Origin: JANPBY01 sp963851405
GTDB lineage: Bacteria > Actinomycetota > Actinomycetes > DATJPE01
Reading direction: 5' to 3'
Assembly (NCBI GenBank): GCA_963851405.1
Contig: CAWKPB010000001.1
Coordinates: forward strand, 310,001 to 374,000
DNA length: 64,000 nt
In this document: piece by piece, positions 42,625 to 51,024 of the stretch
Layout of the letters: each line of letters begins with the position of its first letter
Position numbering within the stretch: position 1 is the stretch's first letter
Translations under genes and position numbers: made by a program
Notes under the pieces: generated by a model
What the model saw: the letters and a program-made list of their open reading frames with translations, nothing else
Databases searched by the model: none
Told to the model about the DNA's origin: nothing

Positions 42625-43494
42625 TCACCAACTGGCCCGCCGCGGGCGTGGCTGACACACGGGGCAGGTGAAGGAGGACCGGTTCATGAACGCTGATCGC
42701 GCGATGGGGGCGCCACACCGCGAGCACGGAAGGTCACGACGGCCATAGACCTCCAGTCCGCGCTCGAAGTATCCGGATTCGCCGTTCACGTTGACGTACA
42801 TCGCATCGAAAGAGGTTCCCCCCTGCTCCAGGGCCATCACCATCACCTCCCGGGCGGCCGCCAATAACCGTTCGGCTTCCGCGCGCCGCAGCGTCTCCGT
42901 GGGGCGGGCGAAATGAAGCCGCGCCGCCCACAGGGCTTCATCGGCATAGATATTGCCGATGCCCGACACCAGACGCTGATCGAGCAGAGCGCGTTTGATG
43001 CCGGTCCTTCGCCCCTTGAGCCGCACGAAGAAGCCGTCGTCATCGAAGTCGGGATCCAACGGATCTCGGGCGATGTGGGCCACCGATCCAGGCACCATTC
43101 CCCCCACCCCGTCGGCCTCCAGGCCCTCAACGGACAGGGTGCCGAAGGTCCGCTGATCAACGAAACGAAGCTCCTGTCCCGATGCAGCCAGTCCAAGGCG
43201 AACCCGCAGGTGTACCTCACTCGGCCGGGTCGGCGGCTGGACCAACAACTGCCCACTCATTCCGAGGTGGGCCACGAGCGCGTCGCCGGAGTCGAGAGGC
43301 AGCCAGAGGTACTTGCCGCGGCGAGAAGCGCCAAGCAGGGTGCGCCCGCTCAAACGGTCGACGAATTCCCGCTCACCGCCGCCCTGCCGCCGAACGGCCC
43401 GCGGATGGGCGACCTCGACGGCCTGGACCTGATGGCCGACCACAGTGGTAGACAGGCCGCGTCGGACCACCTCGACCTCAGGTAGTTCCGGCAC
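42625..43494 (-). CDS. mutM: formamidopyrimidine-DNA glycosylase
   Basis: MutM (Fpg) removes oxidised purines such as 8-oxoG and nicks the DNA. The 289-residue protein has the catalytic N-terminal PELPEVEVVRRGL (Pro2, Glu3 after Met removal), SRRGKYLWLPLDSG with the conserved Lys, a helix-two-turn-helix with GIGNIYADEALWAARLH, and a C-terminal zinc finger PCSRCGAPIARSAFMNRSSF then TCPVCQ. It follows rnc by eight bases. The 251 bp between it and the coiled-coil gene contain no recognisable gene. Confidence 0.95.
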   Translation of the reverse strand: MPELPEVEVVRRGLSTTVVGHQVQAVEVAHPRAVRRQGGGEREFVDRLSGRTLLGASRRGKYLWLPLDSGDALVAHLGMSGQLLVQPPTRPSEVHLRVRLGLAASGQELRFVDQRTFGTLSVEGLEADGVGGMVPGSVAHIARDPLDPDFDDDGFFVRLKGRRTGIKRALLDQRLVSGIGNIYADEALWAARLHFARPTETLRRAEAERLLAAAREVMVMALEQGGTSFDAMYVNVNGESGYFERGLEVYGRRDLPCSRCGAPIARSAFMNRSSFTCPVCQPRPRRASW

Positions 43495-43502
43495 AGTGAC
43501 GT

Positions 43503-44219
43503 TCAGACCGATTCAGCGGCTGGATCCGGCTGGTCGCGCAAGGCCTGCCAAGCCGCGGCCGCGGCCTCTTGCTCAGCCTCCTTCTTACTGCGGCCGGAGC
43601 CTGCCCCGAGGCTCTGGCCCCCGATTCGCACCTCGGCCGTGAAGGTCTTCTCATGATCGGGACCCGTCTCCGCCACGGCGTACTCGGGCACGCCGAATCC
43701 CAAGCTCGCGGTCCGTTCCTGAAGTGAGGTCTTCCAGTCCAGACCCGCACCCAGCTCGGCCGCCGCCTCGATCAGCGGATCAATGAGCCGGTGGATCAGC
43801 GCGGCCGCCGCATCGAGGCCCTGGTCGATGTATACGGCGCCGATCACGGCTTCGAGGGTGTCCGCCAAGATCGATGACTTGCCGCGCCCGCCGGTCGACT
43901 CCTCGCCCCGACCGAGTTTGACGAAGTCGCCCAGGCCCAGTTCGCGGCCGACCTCGGCCAGCGCCCGCATATTCACGACCGCGGCCCGCATTTTGGCCAG
44001 CTGGCCCTCGGCCAGATCGGGATGCCCGCGAAACAGGCTGTCGGTGACCACGAGCCCCAGCACCGAGTCCCCGAGGAACTCCAGACGTTCGTTGGTGGGC
44101 AGCCCACCGTTCTCGTAGGCGTAGGAGCGGTGGGTGAGGGCACGACTGAGGACCTCGGCCGAGACCGAGGTCCCAAGACGCTTCTCGAGCGTCCAGGTCA
44201 CGGGGGCGACGTCGGTCAC
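43503..44219 (-). CDS. rnc: ribonuclease III
   Basis: RNase III cleaves double-stranded RNA, including rRNA precursors. The 238-residue protein has the signature NERLEFLGDSVLGLVVTDSL with catalytic Glu and Asp, SSILADTLEAVIGAVYIDQG with the second acidic pair, and a C-terminal dsRNA-binding domain (DWKTSLQERTASLGFGVPEY and GSGRSKKEAEQEAAAAAWQAL). The start is GTG 44219, 20 bp after rpmF. The rpmF-rnc-mutM-smc order is standard. Confidence 0.96.
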   Translation of the reverse strand: MTDVAPVTWTLEKRLGTSVSAEVLSRALTHRSYAYENGGLPTNERLEFLGDSVLGLVVTDSLFRGHPDLAEGQLAKMRAAVVNMRALAEVGRELGLGDFVKLGRGEESTGGRGKSSILADTLEAVIGAVYIDQGLDAAAALIHRLIDPLIEAAAELGAGLDWKTSLQERTASLGFGVPEYAVAETGPDHEKTFTAEVRIGGQSLGAGSGRSKKEAEQEAAAAAWQALRDQPDPAAESV

Positions 44220-44238
44220 GACAGCGACCAGCGCTCGA

Positions 44239-44415
44239 TCAGACGTCGATGACCTGACGACCGTTGTACTGGCCGTCTTCGTCAGCGCGGTGCGGTACGG
44301 AGTATTCGACCTGGCCGTTGACTACGCGCTTGTTGATCTGGGGCAGCTTCGCCTTCCAGTTCGCACGGCGACTGCGGGTATTGCTGCGCGAGGTCTTCCG
44401 CTTGGGAACGGCCAC
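44239..44415 (-). CDS. rpmF: 50S ribosomal protein L32
   Basis: A 58-residue bL32. It begins VAVPKRKTSRSNTRSRRANW and ends with YNGRQVIDV. It has no cysteines, so it is the zinc-free (C-minus) form, unlike the L28 encoded in this window. GTG 44415 is preceded by GGAAGAGAG and lies two bases after the yceD stop; the open frame upstream of it belongs to a different reading of the yceD gene. yceD-rpmF is a conserved pair. Confidence 0.95.
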   Translation of the reverse strand: MAVPKRKTSRSNTRSRRANWKAKLPQINKRVVNGQVEYSVPHRADEDGQYNGRQVIDV

Positions 44416-44417
44416 GA

Positions 44418-45017
44418 TCAGCTCTCTTCCTGTGAGGCGGGGTGCAGGGGCGGGTCCATCATGACCATCAAATCCGCCCACCGAGGGTCGACATCATCAT
44501 GGTCGTGCTCCGGGTCGTCTGCCAGCCGCACCCCACACGTGGGGCACAAACCCGGGCAGTCGTCCCGGCACAACGGTTTGAGAGGCAAAGCCAGCACGGC
44601 CAGATCTCTCAGCACCGGCTCGAGGTCGATCCGTTCGTCCTCGATTTGGTGGGTGAACTCCTCGTCCTCCGACGCATCGCCGGAGAACCGCAGGTCGGGG
44701 TAGTCGTACAACTGCTGAAGAGCCACTTCGATCGGTTGATCGACCGGCTCCAAGCACCGTACGCATTCCCCGGTGGCCTGCGCTCGAGCCGAACCGGACA
44801 CTAGGACCCCCTCGACGACCGACTCGAGCCTTAACTCAAGCTGGATCGGTGCGCCTGGCGGGATCCTGATGACGGCATTGCCGAGGTCTGTGGGCGCCGG
44901 CACCTCGCGAACGACCGTGCGCATGGATCCTGGCCTACGACCGAGCTCGCGGGTATCGACCACGAGCGGGCCGCGAGGGTCAGGGCGACGCACGGCAAGT
45001 CCTCGCTGATTGGGCAT
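44418..45017 (-). CDS. yceD: YceD family protein (DUF177)
   Basis: A 199-residue protein of the YceD/DUF177 family, linked in other organisms to 23S rRNA accumulation or L32 incorporation. It shows PLVVDTRELGRRPGSMRTV, SVVEGVLVSGSARAQATGEC, VRCLEPVD and the C-terminal cysteines LCRDDCPGLCPTCGVRLADD. The cysteine pairs probably bind metal. ATG 45017 matches the family start; the frame is open further upstream but unsupported. It lies directly before rpmF. Confidence 0.93.
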   Translation of the reverse strand: MPNQRGLAVRRPDPRGPLVVDTRELGRRPGSMRTVVREVPAPTDLGNAVIRIPPGAPIQLELRLESVVEGVLVSGSARAQATGECVRCLEPVDQPIEVALQQLYDYPDLRFSGDASEDEEFTHQIEDERIDLEPVLRDLAVLALPLKPLCRDDCPGLCPTCGVRLADDPEHDHDDVDPRWADLMVMMDPPLHPASQEES

Positions 45018-45131
45018 GCACCCCAGGAGCGGGGCACCACGTTCCTCGACCTCGGACGAGGCCTCCCCAAGGGTAGCCCGGCGCCGGTCAGGACCCAAAC
45101 GCGCCGCACCAGCGTGGGGGCGCCGAGGCAC

Positions 45132-45632
45132 TCACGCCCCAGGCATGGGCCGTTCTTCGACCACAGGCGCCTCGACTTCCGCGGCCTCGCGCCTGAGCTG
45201 AATGTTGTCTCGACCCGCGCGGACCGCGTCCAGCGTCTTCGCCATGGCGATTTCGAAGCTGGCCAGTTTGCCGTCGACGTAGGCATCGGTCTCCGCCCTC
45301 ATCTCGGCCGATTCATCCCGGGCCTCGCTTCGAATCCTGCTCGCCTCGCGCTGAGCCTGTGCGTAGACCTCCGTCTGGGTCACCAACTGCATCCGCTCAC
45401 CCTGGGCCGCGTCGATGATGGTCGCGGCCTCCTCGCGAGCCTGATCGAGCACCCCTTCCCTGTCGGAGAGGATGCGCTCCGCCTGGTCGAACTCCTCGGG
45501 CAGGGCGGCCGCCAATTCGTCGAGCATGGCGAGGACCTCGCTGCGATTGAGAATGCACGAGGCAGACATCGGCATGGAGCGAGCCCCCTCGACGAGGGCG
45601 ATCAGGTCGTCGAGCTTGTCGTGCACGTCCAC
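45132..45632 (-). CDS. DivIVA-like coiled-coil cell-division/growth protein
   Basis: A 166-residue coiled-coil protein that sits between yceD and coaD in many actinobacteria. After VDVHDKLDDLIALVEGARSM comes a heptad-rich helix (EEFDQAERILSDREGVLDQ, REEAATIIDAAQGERMQLV, TEVYAQAQREASRIRSEARD). Annotated homologues are called DivIVA-like or ATP-synthase-B-like; none of these activities is shown here. GTG 45632 is chosen because GGAG lies eight bases upstream. The frame is open to 45674, but that start has no support. Confidence 0.75.
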   Translation of the reverse strand: MDVHDKLDDLIALVEGARSMPMSASCILNRSEVLAMLDELAAALPEEFDQAERILSDREGVLDQAREEAATIIDAAQGERMQLVTQTEVYAQAQREASRIRSEARDESAEMRAETDAYVDGKLASFEIAMAKTLDAVRAGRDNIQLRREAAEVEAPVVEERPMPGA

Positions 45633-45692
45633 AGCTGGTTCTCCGAAGGGTCGAAGCGTCGGGGCGCGGACCACGGCCGCCCCGTTCGTAGG

Positions 45693-46172
45693 TCAGCCTG
45701 GTCCTAGCCGTTCGGTCAGTTGACGGTTGACGCCATCGGGGACCAGCCCGGACACGTCGCCGCCGTACGTCGCCACCTCTTTGACGAGACTGGACGACAG
45801 GTAACTGTAAGCCGGGTTGGTGGACACGAAAACCGTCTCCACTCCCGCGAGTCGGTGGTTCATCTGCGCCATCTGCTGCTCGTAGCCAAAGTCGCCCTCG
45901 GCGCGTAGGCCCTTGCAGATCACGGGGATCTCTCGTTGCCGGCAGAAATCCACGATCAATCCGTGCCACGAGTCGATGATGACGTTGGCATAGCCGGAGG
46001 TCGCCTCACGCAAGTGAGCGATTCGCTCATCAACGGTAAACAGCGAGGCCTTGGTCTTATTGATGAGCACGGCCACGGTGACCTCGTCGTACAGCGCCGC
46101 CGCGCGGCTGATCACGTCGAGATGTCCGTTGGTGACTGGGTCGAAGGACCCTGGGCATACGACGCGTCGCAC
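45693..46172 (-). CDS. coaD: phosphopantetheine adenylyltransferase
   Basis: CoaD makes dephospho-CoA from 4'-phosphopantetheine and ATP. The 159-residue protein has the nucleotidyl-transfer motif CPGSFDPVTNGHLDVISRAA, a KASLFTVDERIAHLREA segment, and the SSSLVKEVA motif near the C-terminus with YGYEQQMAQMNHRLA-like FGYEQQMAQMN. GTG 46172 has AAGGAGG eight bases upstream; the longer open frame is not supported. It follows rsmD, its frequent partner. Confidence 0.95.
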   Translation of the reverse strand: MRRVVCPGSFDPVTNGHLDVISRAAALYDEVTVAVLINKTKASLFTVDERIAHLREATSGYANVIIDSWHGLIVDFCRQREIPVICKGLRAEGDFGYEQQMAQMNHRLAGVETVFVSTNPAYSYLSSSLVKEVATYGGDVSGLVPDGVNRQLTERLGPG

Positions 46173-46219
46173 GGCCGGTTCCTCCTTCGTTGCGCTCCGC
46201 ACGAACTCCCGGCTCGCGC

Positions 46220-46801
46220 TCATCTCGCCGCGCGACCGTACCAAAGCGTCGCTTCGCCGTAGCGTCGATCGCGAAGGGGCGCGACGACGTCTGGCCACGT
46301 CCACCCCCGCCGGCTGGCGCGCTCAACGACAATCAGGGCGTCTTCGGACACCCACCCCTGGGACACCAGATCGATCACCACATCCGCGAGAGCTGGGTCG
46401 GCAAGGTCGTACGGCGGGTCCGCGAACGCCAGGTCGAAGGCGGGTCCGGGATTGGGCGTACGAAGCCACCGCTCAACCTCGAAACGGCAGACCTGGGTGC
46501 CAGGCAGACCGACGGCCCTCACGTTTTCAGCGACCATCGCGCAGGCCGCGCGATCGCGTTCGACGAAGGTGACCTCGCCCGCACCCCTGGACAGGGCCTC
46601 GAGGCCGACCGCTCCCGAGCCGGAATACAGATCGAGCACGCGGAGTCCCACCAGGTCGTCGGCTCCGCCGACCGCTCGCCCGAGCAAGGCGGCCAGGCTC
46701 GAGAACAGACCCTCGCGGGCGCGATCGGACGTCGGCCGGGTGCCACGCGGTGGAACAGCCAGCCGCCGGCCCTTGGCTGCGCCCGCAATGATCCGCGTCA
46801 C
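46220..46801 (-). CDS. rsmD: 16S rRNA (guanine(966)-N2)-methyltransferase RsmD
   Basis: RsmD methylates G966 of 16S rRNA. The 193-residue protein shows RIIAGAAKGRRLAVPPRGTR, TSDRAREGLFSSL, the SAM motif VLDLYSGSGAVGLEALSRGA and the catalytic FADPPYDL. GTG 46801 (VTRIIAGAAKG) is the family start; the open frame continues to 46948 within recG on a different frame. It begins five bases after the recG stop region and precedes coaD. Confidence 0.94.
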   Translation of the reverse strand: MTRIIAGAAKGRRLAVPPRGTRPTSDRAREGLFSSLAALLGRAVGGADDLVGLRVLDLYSGSGAVGLEALSRGAGEVTFVERDRAACAMVAENVRAVGLPGTQVCRFEVERWLRTPNPGPAFDLAFADPPYDLADPALADVVIDLVSQGWVSEDALIVVERASRRGWTWPDVVAPLRDRRYGEATLWYGRAAR

Positions 46802-46805
46802 GGAG

Positions 46806-49010
46806 TCACGACTTCTCGAGGAACTCGGCGCGGTCCTCGGACGCCAGGGCAGCCACGGCGTCGGCGAGCGCAGGATCGTTCGCAAGGTCATGGTCTGCCG
46901 CCACGCACTTCGAAGCTGCCGCGCGCGCCCTTTCGATGACCGCTTCATCCCTGAGCACCGACAGCAACCTCAGTGACGATCGCCGGCCGGCCTGGGCCGC
47001 GCCAAGGACATCCCCTTCGCGCCGGTTGGCGAGGTCGAGCCTGGAGAGCTCGAAACCATCGACCGTGGCTGCGACGGCCCGCAACCGGCTCATGGCCGGG
47101 CTGTCCGCATCCACCTCGGTCACCAGCAAGCAGAGCCCGGCGTCCTCCCCCCGGCCCACGCGTCCGCGCAGCTGATGGAGCTGAGACACACCGAAGCGAT
47201 CTGCGTCCAAGACCACCATCACGGTGGCATTGGCCACGTCCACTCCGACTTCGATGACCGTCGTCGAGACCAAGACATCGATCGTGCCGTGACTGAACCG
47301 CTGCATCACCTCGTCCTTGACCTCCGCGGGGAGCCGGCCGTGGAGCGCTTCGGTCCGCAGCCCCGCGAGCGGGCCGCTGTCGAGCTCGGGCAGCACCTCG
47401 AGGACCGAGCGCAGCGGCCGTTGCACCGACCCGTCCGCGCCCGCGTCGGGCTCCGGTTCGGTGCCGATCTCCGCCTCGTCCGCACCGATCCGTGGGCAGA
47501 CGACGTACGCCTGCCGGCCGGCCGCGACCTCCTCCCGAACCCGCTCCCAGGTGCGTTCGACGAATCTGGCGTTCTCAGCCGGTACGACGTGGGTGGCGAT
47601 CGGCTGCCGGCCCGCCGGCAACTCGGTGAGGGTCGAGACGTCCAAGTCCCCGAACACCGTCATCGCGACGGTGCGAGGGATGGGGGTAGCGGTCATCACC
47701 AGGACGTGCGGCGGGTGCTCGGCTTTCGCCGAGAGCGCCGCCCTCTGTTCGACCCCGAACCGATGCTGTTCGTCGACGACGACCAGGCCCAGGTCGAAGA
47801 ACTCCACCCGTTCCTCGAGCAGCGCGTGGGTGCCGACGACAAGGCCAGCCGATCCAGAGGCGAGGTCGAGCAGCGCCTGCCTGCGGATTGCTGTGGGGCT
47901 TGACCCCGTGAGCAAGACGACCTGAGTGCCCTGCTCCGATCCGCCGAGCAGCCCCCGCTCGGCGAGGGGCCCAAGCAGCGCCCGCAACGAGCGAGCGTGC
48001 TGTTGAGCCAGAACCTCTGTGGGAGCCAAGAGCGCAGCCTGACCACCCGCATCGATGACCCTGAGCATCGCGCGCAGCGCGACGACGGTCTTGCCGGACC
48101 CGACCTCTCCCTGCAGCAGGCGATGCATCGGACGGTCACGAGCCAGTTCGGATTCAAGTGTGTCGCAGACCTCGCGCTGCCCCCGGGTGAGTGCCCAAGG
48201 CAGGCGTTGGTCGAACGCGTCCAGCAAGCCCCCTGGCTTGCTCGGCCGAGGTGTTGCCGACAACGCCGCCGATGAACGTCGGCGCTGAGCGAGAACCACC
48301 TGAAGGAGGAAGGCCTCTTCATAGACGAACCTGGCCCGAGCTCGGCGCCAATCCTCATCGGTCGACGGACGATGGATCAGCCGGAAGGCTTCCGACAGAC
48401 CCGGAAGGTTCTCTGTGGCGCGCACGGCGTCCGGAATCGGGTCCGGAAGATCGTCGAGTGTGTCGAGCACGACTGAGATGCTCTTGGCGATGGCCCAGGT
48501 GGCGAGTGAGCTCGAGGCGGGGTAGATCGGGATCAAGGCATCGGCCCAGTCCGCGGCGCGCTGCTCGACGGCCGCCGCCTCCTCACCCGAGGCGCCGAAC
48601 ATCTCGTAGGCGGGATGCGTGAGCTGGCGATGATCCCGAAAGAGTCCAACCTCGCCGGCGAACAACCCACGCCGCCCAGGGATGATCTCCCTTGCGTGGT
48701 AGCCGACCTGATTGAAGAAGGTCAAGCTCAGCTTGGCCCCTGACCCGTCGGCGACGATGGCCGTGAATATTCCCTTGGGCCGCGACGACGGACGCCGTAC
48801 CTCGGCCTTGATGACCTCGGCCAACACGGTCACCTGATCACCGACGTGCAGGGATGCCAGATCGGTCAACTGACCGCGCCGCTCGTAGCGTCTCGGGTAA
48901 TGCCGAAGCAGATCGCCGGTCGTCAGGACCCCGAGCGCGGCAAGTTTCTTTGCTGTCCGGGGACCGACGACCCGCTCGACCGACTGGGAGAGCACATCAA
49001 CGCTGACCAC
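46806..49010 (-). CDS. recG: ATP-dependent DNA helicase RecG
   Basis: RecG remodels stalled replication forks and branched DNA. The 734-residue protein has an N-terminal wedge (OB-fold) domain (VGDQVTVLAEVIKAEV), helicase motifs I LQGEVGSGKTVVALRAM, II VVVDEQHRFGVEQ, III VMTATPIPRTVAMTVFGDLD, and V/VI DVLVSTTVIEVGVDVANATV and HQLRGRVGRGEDAGLCLLV. Length is normal. It starts 12 bp after the FakA-like gene and is followed by rsmD and coaD. Confidence 0.95.
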   Translation of the reverse strand: MVSVDVLSQSVERVVGPRTAKKLAALGVLTTGDLLRHYPRRYERRGQLTDLASLHVGDQVTVLAEVIKAEVRRPSSRPKGIFTAIVADGSGAKLSLTFFNQVGYHAREIIPGRRGLFAGEVGLFRDHRQLTHPAYEMFGASGEEAAAVEQRAADWADALIPIYPASSSLATWAIAKSISVVLDTLDDLPDPIPDAVRATENLPGLSEAFRLIHRPSTDEDWRRARARFVYEEAFLLQVVLAQRRRSSAALSATPRPSKPGGLLDAFDQRLPWALTRGQREVCDTLESELARDRPMHRLLQGEVGSGKTVVALRAMLRVIDAGGQAALLAPTEVLAQQHARSLRALLGPLAERGLLGGSEQGTQVVLLTGSSPTAIRRQALLDLASGSAGLVVGTHALLEERVEFFDLGLVVVDEQHRFGVEQRAALSAKAEHPPHVLVMTATPIPRTVAMTVFGDLDVSTLTELPAGRQPIATHVVPAENARFVERTWERVREEVAAGRQAYVVCPRIGADEAEIGTEPEPDAGADGSVQRPLRSVLEVLPELDSGPLAGLRTEALHGRLPAEVKDEVMQRFSHGTIDVLVSTTVIEVGVDVANATVMVVLDADRFGVSQLHQLRGRVGRGEDAGLCLLVTEVDADSPAMSRLRAVAATVDGFELSRLDLANRREGDVLGAAQAGRRSSLRLLSVLRDEAVIERARAAASKCVAADHDLANDPALADAVAALASEDRAEFLEKS

Positions 49011-49022
49011 CGTCGGACCTTC

Positions 49023-50680
49023 TCACTCCACGCCCACGAGCAGCGGATAGTGGGTCTGCCCACCTTCGTAGAGCGTGGTCTCAACCTCGGGGTGATGGCG
49101 GCGCAGGTGCTCGAGAAGCAGCGGGCCCAGCTGATCGCCGGCCTCCGCGCCGGTGACGATGGTCACGAGCTCACCGCCCGCGGCCAGCAGTCGGTCGACC
49201 AGAGTGGCCGCAACCTCGGACACGTCGGCGCCGATGACGCCGATGTCTCCTTCGAGGAGGCCGAGGACGTCCCCTGGGTGGCATACACCCGCGGTGGTCA
49301 GGGCCTGCTTGGTCGCCAGGGTGACCTCCCCGTGCCTGGTTGCGCGCGCAGCGGCCGTCATTGCCACCACGTCGTCCTCGAAACGCCGCCCCGGGTCGTG
49401 CACCGCGACCGCCGCCAGAACCTGGACCGAGGCCCGGGTCGGAATCACGGCGACTCGCACCCCACCGGCCCGCGCCTGGTCGGCTGCGGCCTCGGCGACT
49501 GCGCGAACATCTCGGTCATCCGGGAGAACGACGACCTCCGCCGCCTGCGAGCGTTCGATGGCACGCAGGATGTCACGGGTGGCTGGCTTCGACCCAACGC
49601 CAGAGAGCACGACACTGGCCCCTGAGATCTCGTAGAGCGCGGCGAGCCCATGGCCCGGGGCGACAGCGACCACAGAACGGCTACGCTCACCGCGCTCGCT
49701 CGCAGTGGCGATGACCTGGTCCCGGAAGTGCGGACCACGGTCCGGTACGGCCGACCAGCCGCGATCCACGGCTTCGAGGGCCGCCCCGACATCGTCCACC
49801 GTGCACGTGGACGTTCCGCAGAGCCATCCCCACCGACGACGAGGAGCAAGTCCCCCAGGACCGGCCAGCGACTGGCGGAAGGGCTGGCGATAGCGCCTCC
49901 CCTGCTTCGAGCAGGAGCATGGCTTCGTACGCGGGCCCGCCCCGGGTCCAGGGCATCCCCGGTCCGGCACGGGTTCCAGGAAGCGGGCCCGCCTGGTCTT
50001 CGGCGGGGACCCGGTGAGCAGGACACCAACGAGCGCATCCAGCGACACGAGCGGCCCCGCGGCCACCGGCATCGACGACTCCAGCGCGCCGAAGCGCCTG
50101 CGAGTTCGTCCGGGGTGCGTTCGAGCTGCGTGCGCTCCAGCCGCGGCCGCACGGGCCGCAGCGACCGCATCGCTCGGCTCCGTTCCGCGACCGTCGAGCG
50201 GCACCCGCGGCTTCGCGAAGGACCGAGAGCATGGTGCCCTCCACCGGCTGCGCGACGGCGGCGTCCCCGCCTCCGCCGCCCGGACCAAGGCCCTCCGCAG
50301 CGATATCGGCGCCTCGCACCGGTGCAGGCCTGGCCCAAGACTTCCGCGAGCGGCTCGAAGTACTGGCTGAGAATGACCCCGGAATTGCCCCGCGCACCCA
50401 ACAACGCTCCATGCGCGACGGCGCGCGCGGTCGCCACCAAGTCCGCGCCCTCATCGTCAGCCTCGGGGCCCAGCGCCTCAACCGCGGACTCCATAGTCAG
50501 GTAGAGGTTGGTGCCCGTATCACCATCCGGAACGGGATAGACGTTCAAGGCGTCGATCTCTGCCCGAGCGTCACCCAAAGCGGTCAGCCCGGCGCGACAC
50601 CAGGCACGCACCGATGCGGCGCCCACCTGGGAGCGACGTTCATCGTCGCCCGACGTCTCGTGCCCCTGAGCCCGCGCCAT
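49023..50680 (-). pseudogene. DAK2-domain (FakA/YloV-like) protein, frame broken by about ten apparent indels
   Basis: FakA-type proteins are fatty-acid-kinase subunits with an N-terminal DhaL/DAK2 ATP domain and a C-terminal kinase-associated domain. The first part reads cleanly from ATG 50680 (ALNVYPVPDGDTGTNLYLTM and VAHGALLGARGNSGVILSQY, the metal/ATP motifs). Between about 50340 and 49800 the meaningful reading switches frame about ten times (for example VAQPVEGTMLSVLREAAGAA, then QLERTPDELAG, AGVVDAGGRG, SLDALVGVLLTG, GPAYEAMLLLEAGEA). From 49800 to 49023 it is intact. The 1658-nt span with nine inferred insertions and one deletion corrects to 1650 nt, 549 residues. Neighbours recG and rpmB are the usual ones, so it is probably error. 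Confidence 0.85.
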
Positions 50681-50713
50681 GATGGGCGAGACTAACGGCG
50701 GCCCGCCCGCGGG

Positions 50714-50744
50714 TTGGACCCGTGCCCCAGCGCTCGGGTACCCT
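50714..50744 (+). promoter_or_regulatory. possible rpmB promoter
   Basis: TTGGAC at 50714-50719 and TACCCT at 50739-50744 resemble -35 and -10 boxes, with a 19-bp spacer that is slightly long. The -10 is about 58 bp before the rpmB GTG. Tentative. Confidence 0.35.
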
Positions 50745-50801
50745 CACCCCGACGGCCACGCCCTCGGCGGCCGCATTCTTCGTCCCCGTTTGGAGTTCCT
50801 C

Positions 50802-50987
50802 GTGGCTGCCACCTGCGCCGTCTGCGGCAAGAAGCCCCGCTTCGGCAACAGCATCTCGCACTCACACCGTCGCACGCCCCGCCGGTGGAATCCCAACATC
50901 CAAAGTATGCGCGTGACCGTCGGTGGCACACCCAAGAAGATCGACGTCTGCGCCTCGTGCATCAAAGCTGGCAAGGTCGTCCGCTAG
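50802..50987 (+). CDS. rpmB: 50S ribosomal protein L28
   Basis: A 61-residue bL28. The sequence VAATCAVCGKKPRFGNSISH and CASCIKAGKVVR gives two CxxC pairs, so this is the zinc-binding (C-plus) form. GTG 50802 has GGAG six bases upstream; the open frame from 50679 adds residues that no L28 has. The gene is divergent from the FakA-like gene, the usual actinobacterial arrangement, and convergent with the monooxygenase gene. Confidence 0.96.
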   Translation: MAATCAVCGKKPRFGNSISHSHRRTPRRWNPNIQSMRVTVGGTPKKIDVCASCIKAGKVVR

Positions 50988-51024
50988 CTTCTGACGACCC
51001 TGGCGGAGGTCTCCTAGCGCCTGC

